From the NCBI RefSeq assembly GCF_003586285.1, contig NZ_QUBR01000002.1:310001-374000 (forward strand): a stretch of DNA of 64,000 nucleotides, given 5' to 3'. The DNA comes from Aeromicrobium endophyticum. GTDB lineage: Bacteria > Actinomycetota > Actinomycetes > Propionibacteriales > Nocardioidaceae. Below, one piece after another: positions 59,368 to 64,000 of the stretch. Below the pieces are notes generated by a model that was not told the DNA's origin, made no database searches, and saw nothing but the letters and a program-made list of their open reading frames with translations. Numbering within the stretch: position 1 is the first letter of the stretch; the number at the start of each line of letters is the position of its first letter. A program made the position numbers and the translations under genes.

Positions 59368-60705
59368 TCATGGCCGCCAGCGATGGTTCGCGAGCCACGC
59401 CGTGGTGCCTGCCCGGCGGTACTGGATGTGGCCGTCCGGACCTTCGCGCAGCTGCCAGTCGTCGGCGTGCACCACGCGATGGTGGTGCGGACAGATCAGC
59501 ACGCCGTCGTCCAGGGTGGTGGTGCCACCGTGCGACCAAGGAGATCGCCAGTGGTGTGCCTCGGTCTGCTCGGGGGGTCTGTCGCACCCGGGGAAGGTGC
59601 AGCCGCCGTCTCGTCGGGCGAGGGCCTGCTTCTGCGCTCGGGTGAAGAGCCGCTGCTCGTGCCCGTGGTCGAGCGGGACCGGCCTGCCTCCGAAGACCTG
59701 AGGGATGATGCCCAAGGAGCACGCCATCAGCCGCGCCTGCGAGGCACTGATGCGTGTGCCGGTCGAGAGCGTCGCCGCCTTGACTCCCTCGGTGAGCGTC
59801 GCCAGGTCGAGGTGGACCATGAGGGTCGCGCCGAAGCCGGAGCGGCCGGGCAGCAGGTTGCCGGGCAGGTGACCGCACAGCTCGGCGAAGGCCATGCCGA
59901 GGCGGGTGCGGTGGTCGAGGTCGCGGTCGTACACCGACGTGGTCGCCTCGGGGGCCGCCGCTCCCGGGTGGTCGCGCAGATGGTCTCGCTTGGGGGCGCA
60001 GATCGCCTTGAGCGCCGTCTCGAGCATGTCGGCCTGGGCGTCGGGGATCGTGAACCCGCCGCTGGTGGTGCCGTCGGCGTTGGGACGCATCCAGAACGTC
60101 GATGCGGCCCAGGACTTCTTCTCGGTGGCCTCGAGGTCGTCGTTCTCGGAGCGGTCGACCCCGGGCTCGGGCGTGAACTGATCGGCGATGCGCTTGGACC
60201 GCGTGCGCAGGTCTTTGAGCGAGAGCCGGCCGGCATCGCCGATCAGCGTGTCTTCGCACGCCTGGCGGTCGTCGGCCGAGACGTCGTCAGGCAGGCCGCT
60301 GATCGCGCCCGCGATGATGTCCGCCTGGGCGGCACCGATCTGACCGGCCGCCAGCGCGTCCTGGGTGCTGGGTGCCGCACCGAGCTTATTGCCCCGGTGC
60401 ACCATCGCGTCCGCTGCTCGTCGATCGCCGCCGAACGCGCCGGCGAGCAGGTCTCCGGTCGAGGTGGCACCAGCGCTCTTGGCGACCCCCGAGGCGTCCA
60501 GCGCACGGGTCGCGGCCATCAGGTGAGCCTTGACGCGGGCCTCGACACGCATCAGTCGCTCGGCAGCAGATCGCAGGGCGTCGGGCTCGAGCCCTGGCCA
60601 GCCGTCGATCGGCATCTGGTCGAGAGCCGCTTCAAGCGCTGCGACCCCACCCACCAGCGGGTGGGGGAGCTGCTCGACGACGGCGAGGGACACGAGGACA
60701 TCCAA
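59368..60705 (-). CDS. DUF222/13E12-repeat HNH endonuclease-like protein
   Basis: A 445-aa protein. DUF222 covers about residues 40-330; the C-terminal HNH motif is complete (CTFPGCDRPPEQTEAHHWRSPWSHGGTTTLDDGVLICPHHHRVVHADDW). Actinobacterial genomes carry many copies. Some M. tuberculosis 13E12 proteins belong to the LexA regulon, and a perfect LexA box lies upstream here. Start taken as TTG 60705; GTG at 60693 is an alternative. Likely a DNA nuclease used in damage response, not shown. Confidence 0.85.
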   Translation of the reverse strand: MDVLVSLAVVEQLPHPLVGGVAALEAALDQMPIDGWPGLEPDALRSAAERLMRVEARVKAHLMAATRALDASGVAKSAGATSTGDLLAGAFGGDRRAADAMVHRGNKLGAAPSTQDALAAGQIGAAQADIIAGAISGLPDDVSADDRQACEDTLIGDAGRLSLKDLRTRSKRIADQFTPEPGVDRSENDDLEATEKKSWAASTFWMRPNADGTTSGGFTIPDAQADMLETALKAICAPKRDHLRDHPGAAAPEATTSVYDRDLDHRTRLGMAFAELCGHLPGNLLPGRSGFGATLMVHLDLATLTEGVKAATLSTGTRISASQARLMACSLGIIPQVFGGRPVPLDHGHEQRLFTRAQKQALARRDGGCTFPGCDRPPEQTEAHHWRSPWSHGGTTTLDDGVLICPHHHRVVHADDWQLREGPDGHIQYRRAGTTAWLANHRWRP

Positions 60706-61200
60706 AGGAGGTAGGTCGTCGCACCCCTGGCCCCGTCAGGTGTGTCGCATCCAGGGTCGATGCGTCACGGACCGGTCATGTTCGATCGCTCGTCGGATCT
60801 CGTGTCACGTCGAGGGTTCCCGCGTCTTCTTCGCCCTCGTGATGATCATTATGCCGTATTTCGAGCGTCGTGTCGAACAGGTGTTCGAATGATGAGACGC
60901 TGCTCAGACCGGCGAACACGTGACGGAGCCCCTCGGCCGGGGTGGGCGGCGGAGGGGCTCGGTCGCGACCGGCGGGCACATGGAGGAAGCCCTGCCGTAT
61001 CGCTGTGCACCGGTCGTGCGTGACCAACCGGCTCGTCTCCGACGCTACGGGCGTCGCGGCACCCGCACCACCAACCACGGGTGAACTCCGACCCAACAAC
61101 GGGGCCGCCCCCGCCCTCCAGGGGAGGTGAGGCGGGGACGGCGTACCGATGGTATCTGGAAGTTGCCCATCGGCGCGAGGTCTCGTGGCCGAGACGACGA
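60706..61200. other. gene-free interval with SOS control region and hairpins
   Basis: About 500 nt with no convincing gene. It holds the LexA box (60873-60888) with its -10, a 9-bp hairpin (60926-60934 with 60952-60960), and a C-rich/G-rich inverted stretch near 61105-61140. The rest shows nothing recognisable. Confidence 0.5.
60848..60888 (-). promoter_or_regulatory. LexA/SOS box overlapping promoter of the DUF222-HNH gene
   Basis: TCGAACAGGTGTTCGA (60873-60888) fits the Gram-positive/actinobacterial LexA consensus TCGAACRNRYGTTCGA at every position. On the minus strand TTCGAC (60877-60872) and CATAAT (60853-60848), 18 nt apart, form a promoter covered by the box. 168 nt upstream of the HNH gene. 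Confidence 0.75.
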
Positions 61201-61230
61201 AAGCCCCGGACTCGTCGGAGTCCGGGGCTT
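61201..61230. terminator. terminator after tRNA-Val(CAC)
   Basis: A 12-bp perfect stem AAGCCCCGGACT / AGTCCGGGGCTT with a 6-nt loop CGTCGG, 8 nt beyond the 3' end of the minus-strand tRNA. Confidence 0.75.
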
Positions 61231-61238
61231 GCCTGCGG

Positions 61239-61310
61239 TGGGCGATACTGGGTTCGAACCAGTGACCTCTTCGGTGTGAACGAAGCGCGCTACCACTGCG
61301 CCAATCGCCC
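61239..61310 (-). tRNA. tRNA-Val (anticodon CAC)
   Basis: A 72-nt cloverleaf: acceptor GGGCGAT pairing ATCGCCC, anticodon stem CTTCG/CGAAG with loop TTCACAC, T-loop GGTTCGAAC. CCA is not encoded. Nearly identical to the tRNA-Val at 62486 except around the anticodon and T arm. Confidence 0.95.
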
Positions 61311-61374
61311 GCTGACGTGCGACAGAAACACTAACCTACGGCCGACGTCCGCCACCAGCGAGGTCGCCGCCTCG

Positions 61375-62208
61375 TCACGGATCGACGTCCTTGGCCGCCT
61401 CGCGGGCCCAGATCTGCTGGGCGCGTCGCGTGACCGGCCCCGGCGCGGGCAGCTCGCGGTCGTCGACCCGCCTGATGGCCTGCACGTCCCGCGTCGTCCC
61501 GACGAGGATGACCTCGTCGGCCGTGCGGAGCACCTCGATGGGGGCGTCCTGCTCGACGACGTCGATCTCGCCGGCGCACCACTGCAGCACCAGAGCGCGG
61601 GTGACGCCCGCGAGCGGCCCGGCACCGAGCGTCGGGGTGATGAGGCGGTCGCCGACGACGTACATCACGTTGGACCCCGTGCCCTCGCACAGCTCGCCAC
61701 GCGTGTTCGGCATGACGGCCTCGGACGCGCCGTAAGCGTGAGCGTGCTCGACCATCAGTGCGTTCTCGGCGTACGACGTCGTCTTGAGGCCGGTGAGCGC
61801 CCCGCGCTCGTTGCGCGGCCACGGCACCGTGACGATGCTCGAGACCGGTGGGGGTCGGTCGCACGGCTCGGCCACGACCGTGTGCGTGAGCGCTCCCGAC
61901 CCCCGCGGGGAGCCGAGCGGCCCGGGGCCGGACGTCACGGTGACGCGGACGCGACCGAAGCCGATCGACTGGCCGTCCATCGTCGCGGCGATGCCGTCGC
62001 GGACGGCGCCGAGGTCGGGGGTTCCGATGCCCAGGCCGGCGGCAGATCGCACAAGACGGTCGAGGTGACGCGTGAGCGCGAACGGTCTGTCGTCCTCGAT
62101 CTTGACGGTCTCGAACACTCCGTCACCCACGATCATGCCGTGATCGAGGACGCTGATCGCCGGTTCGTCCGGGGATTGCAGGAGGCGTCCGTTGACCCAT
62201 GTGCGCAT
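61375..62208 (-). CDS. pabC: aminotransferase class IV, likely aminodeoxychorismate lyase
   Basis: A 277-aa fold-type IV PLP enzyme. PLP Lys in GALTGLKTTSYAENALM (near residue 144); phosphate-binding GVTRALVLQWC; VMPNTRGELCEGTGSNVMYVVGDRLITP. Resembles PabC (4-amino-4-deoxychorismate lyase of folate synthesis), with D-amino-acid or branched-chain transaminases as alternatives. No pabAB neighbour. Confidence 0.82.
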   Translation of the reverse strand: MRTWVNGRLLQSPDEPAISVLDHGMIVGDGVFETVKIEDDRPFALTRHLDRLVRSAAGLGIGTPDLGAVRDGIAATMDGQSIGFGRVRVTVTSGPGPLGSPRGSGALTHTVVAEPCDRPPPVSSIVTVPWPRNERGALTGLKTTSYAENALMVEHAHAYGASEAVMPNTRGELCEGTGSNVMYVVGDRLITPTLGAGPLAGVTRALVLQWCAGEIDVVEQDAPIEVLRTADEVILVGTTRDVQAIRRVDDRELPAPGPVTRRAQQIWAREAAKDVDP

Positions 62209-62292
62209 GCCTCCACGCTACGCCGACCCCGGTTTGGGGTGTACGGGAAGCATCCGCTAATGTTTCATCTCGGCCCGCCAAGCGGGCCGGTT

Positions 62293-62364
62293 GCGGACAT
62301 AGCTCAGTGGTAGAGCATCACCTTGCCAAGGTGAGGGTCGCGAGTTCGAATCTCGTTGTCCGCT
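62293..62364 (+). tRNA. tRNA-Gly (anticodon GCC)
   Basis: A 72-nt cloverleaf: acceptor GCGGACA/TGTCCGC, D arm GCTC-AGTGGTA-GAGC, anticodon loop TTGCCAA, T-loop TTCGAAT. CCA not encoded. First of a three-tRNA run (Gly-Cys-Val). Confidence 0.96.
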
Positions 62365-62391
62365 CGGAGAGGGTCTCCATACCCATCCAGC

Positions 62392-62462
62392 GGTGGGTTG
62401 GCCGAGAGGCGAGGCAACGGACTGCAAATCCGTTTACACGGGTTCAAATCCCGTACCCACCT
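62392..62462 (+). tRNA. tRNA-Cys (anticodon GCA)
   Basis: A 71-nt cloverleaf: acceptor GGTGGGT/ACCCACC, anticodon stem ACGGA/TCCGT with loop CTGCAAA, T-loop TTCAAAT. Discriminator U. 27 nt after tRNA-Gly. Confidence 0.95.
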
Positions 62463-62485
62463 CGCAGGTACAATTTCATATCCAC

Positions 62486-62557
62486 GGGCGATTGGCGCAG
62501 CGGTAGCGCGCTTCCCTGACACGGAAGAGGTCACTGGTTCAAACCCAGTATCGCCCA
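62486..62557 (+). tRNA. tRNA-Val (anticodon GAC)
   Basis: A 72-nt cloverleaf: acceptor GGGCGAT/ATCGCCC, anticodon stem CTTCC/GGAAG with loop CTGACAC, T-loop TTCAAAC. Discriminator A. Last of the Gly-Cys-Val run, followed by a terminator. Confidence 0.96.
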
Positions 62558-62565
62558 CACGAGAA

Positions 62566-62597
62566 AGCCCCCGGAATCCTGTTGGATTCCGGGGGCT
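62566..62597 (+). terminator. terminator of the tRNA run
   Basis: A 14-bp perfect stem AGCCCCCGGAATCC / GGATTCCGGGGGCT with loop TGTT, then CTTCGTTTT, starting 9 nt after tRNA-Val(GAC). Confidence 0.88.
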
Positions 62598-62922
62598 CTT
62601 CGTTTTCAGGCGGCTCGCAGATTCATGCGTCGTGCTCCAGCTCGCTGAGCCGTGCCTGGCGTACGAGCACTCGGAGGGTCGCCTCGGATTCCGCAATCTC
62701 GGTCGGGCCTCGTCCGGAGCCTGAGCCACGACTGTCGTCGGCGCTCGGCGCCGGCCTCCGCAGCGACGCCGGTGTTTCGCCGGTCGGCTGGTTCAACGCG
62801 TCGCGAGTCACCGTTGCTCGTCCGCCTGGGGGCAGGGGTTCCTCTGCGGGCCTCGTCCCGGGACTGGTCACGGTCGGAGCGACACGGCGCTTCTGTCGCA
62901 CCCCGTGGCTAGCGTCGATCGA
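62598..62922. other. gap without recognised gene
   Basis: 325 nt between the tRNA terminator and the 62923 gene. I see no confident coding frame, repeat or RNA. A minus-strand open frame that crosses this gap lacks recognisable features. Confidence 0.5.
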
Positions 62923-63093
62923 ATGCAGCTCACCGCCACCGTCCGCACCATCCCCGACCCCGCGGCCGACGACATCGACAGCCTCAGGATGGACGTCATC
63001 ACCTCCGAGGCGGCTGATTACGACACCGCCTACGCCCGGCTCAGCACTCGCATCCCCGACGGGTGGCAGCTGCTCTCCGTGCGCAGGCACTGA
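62923..63093 (+). CDS. small hypothetical protein
   Basis: A 56-aa protein (MQLTATVRTIPDPAADDIDS, then LRMDVITSEAADYDTAYARL, STRIPDGWQLLSVRRH). The AADYDTAYARLSTRIPDGWQLLSVRR part has the look of a short amphipathic helix plus strand found in small actinobacterial proteins of unknown role. No strong ribosome-binding site; an in-frame GTG at 62905 is possible. Confidence 0.6.
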   Translation: MQLTATVRTIPDPAADDIDSLRMDVITSEAADYDTAYARLSTRIPDGWQLLSVRRH

Positions 63094-63240
63094 CGGTCGG
63101 TCGCTGTCTCCGGCGCTGACCGCGACCATGTCGGCGTCCGCAGGAGCATCGCGAGTAGGTCACCGCCCCGGCGGCTCGGTGCGCCATGCTGGAGGTACAG
63201 CCCGCACGTGCGGGGTGAGAGGCGTCAGGCAGGAGACCGC

Positions 63241-63534
63241 GTGAACCAACCAGGGGACCCGCCGCTGCCCGACTGGGCCCAGCAGGCGCGGCGCGTCACA
63301 CGAGCCGCCATCAAGGTCGCGTCGACCTGCGTGCTGGTGAGCTGGCTGCTCGCGGGCGTCGATCTCGTCGTGGACGGATCGCTGCGGGGTCGGTGGGCCA
63401 CGTGGGCCTTCGGCATCGGGTTCGGGTCGGCCGCGGCGGTCGTGCTCGTCGCCGGCGTGGTGTGGCTCGCCGGCGAGACGGTGGCCGGCACGCGATCGCG
63501 ACAGACCCGGCGCAAGAGCTCGCGCAACGACTGA
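63241..63534 (+). CDS. small two-helix membrane protein
   Basis: A 97-aa protein starting at GTG. Two hydrophobic helices (about 25-45 and 55-78) are flanked by a Pro-rich N-terminus and a basic tail (SRQTRRKSSRND), which implies both ends are cytosolic. No family recognised. Ends 1 nt before the converging acetoacetate decarboxylase-like gene. Confidence 0.7.
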   Translation: MNQPGDPPLPDWAQQARRVTRAAIKVASTCVLVSWLLAGVDLVVDGSLRGRWATWAFGIGFGSAAAVVLVAGVVWLAGETVAGTRSRQTRRKSSRND

Positions 63535-63535
63535 C

Positions 63536-64000
63536 TCAGCGACGTCCGAACAGCAGGCGGAACGGTCGCGAGGCCAGCGTGACGAGCGGACGACGTCCGT
63601 GCAGGAAGGCCAACGGTCCGTCCGCGGCGAACGACCACCGGGCGGATGCCGTGCCGAGGCGCATGCGTCCCGTCACCGGCGACACCAGCAGGCTCCCGCG
63701 CTGGTCCTGGGCGATCCTGAACCCGGCCGGCAGCATCCACGGCAGTCGGCGCACGCGGCGCAGCACCAGCGAGCCGATGTCGTGCGCGGCGTACGACGCG
63801 TGCGGCACGACGTCGAAGTCGGCGAGCTGCTTGGGGATGGCCCACAGGTCGCGTCCGCCGTCGCGCGACGCCTCGCTGTCGACCCAGATGTGCGTGATCG
63901 ACACCCGCACGCGCCAGCCCTGCCGCACCAGCACGGTCGCCATGATCTCGTTGTAGGTCAGCGGGCTCGGCTGCTCGTAGACGAAGAACGCCGCACCGAC
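63536..64000 (-). CDS. acetoacetate decarboxylase-like protein, 5' end outside the window
   Basis: 155 codons are visible, open at the window edge. The pattern FFVYEQPSPLTYNEIM, HIWVDSEASRDGGRDLWAIPKQLADF and RLPWMLPAGFRIAQDQRGSLLVSPVTGRMRLG fits the acetoacetate decarboxylase-like superfamily (ADC fold), where the typical GGR.LWAIPK motif occurs. The Schiff-base lysine could be the Lys of IPK. Function not settled. Confidence 0.8.
   Translation of the reverse strand, partial: VGAAFFVYEQPSPLTYNEIMATVLVRQGWRVRVSITHIWVDSEASRDGGRDLWAIPKQLADFDVVPHASYAAHDIGSLVLRRVRRLPWMLPAGFRIAQDQRGSLLVSPVTGRMRLGTASARWSFAADGPLAFLHGRRPLVTLASRPFRLLFGRR

Noticed and set aside
62623-63129. Minus-strand 168-codon open frame
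   Set aside because: Lies partly opposite the 62923 gene, has no recognisable domain and no ribosome-binding site.
1-64000. CRISPR array, prophage, integron or insertion sequence
   Set aside because: No regularly spaced repeats, transposase, integrase or phage structural genes were seen.

Overview
The window is a high-GC, gene-dense chromosomal segment from an actinobacterium. Frequent GTG starts, many 4-base stop/start overlaps and families such as DUF3000, DUF6318, DUF222-HNH and ChdC point to Nocardioidaceae; an Aeromicrobium- or Nocardioides-like organism is my inference, because no rRNA is present to test it. No prophage, integron or CRISPR array was seen. Most of the segment is core metabolism with a few accessory islands.

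Layout. 1-10 kb: a partial SNF2 helicase, a DUF2256-DUF3253 protein, a lipoprotein serine hydrolase, a DODA-type dioxygenase, a lytic transglycosylase, BluB, thioredoxin with a textbook SigR-type promoter, an unusual three-domain DUF7669/DUF6884/GIY-YIG-like protein and a PQQ-type sugar dehydrogenase lipoprotein. 10-19 kb: cold-shock protein, CAP-domain protein, secreted M6 metalloprotease, a MarR-MFS pair with a perfect operator palindrome, exonuclease III followed by the collapsed remains of an amino-acid permease, and a geranylgeranyl reductase-like flavoprotein. 19-34 kb: queuosine-precursor transporter facing tgt, small membrane proteins, the sbcCD nuclease, an amino-acid permease with a universal stress protein, a CBS/cystathionine gamma-synthase pair and a pair of exported proteins. 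34-46 kb: a fused SecDF, an aldo/keto reductase, a frameshifted serine hydrolase, an orphan EfeU iron permease, ribonuclease D and the hemE-cgoX-chdC haem genes.

46-57.6 kb is nearly all on the minus strand. It holds msrB, a RibD-C reductase, a LuxR/HisKA_3 two-component pair, and a vanX-like dipeptidase, alanine racemase and D-Ala-D-Ala ligase joined by 4-base overlaps. It then holds PPK2 (plus strand), an acyltransferase, and a sulfite-reduction operon (sir, a 53-aa four-Cys protein, a CbiX-type chelatase) preceded by a 26-aa leader peptide ending MMCR. 57.7-64 kb: an aquaporin-like protein with a degenerate second NPA box, a YihY protein, a DUF222-HNH protein behind a perfect LexA box, four tRNA genes around pabC, and a partial acetoacetate decarboxylase-like gene.

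The best candidates for new biology are the DUF7669-DUF6884-GIY-YIG-like protein (7197-8783), the Cys-ending leader peptide at sir, the D-Ala-D-Ala recycling/ligation cluster beside a two-component system, and several regulatory palindromes read directly from the sequence. I found no obvious multi-gene defence system.
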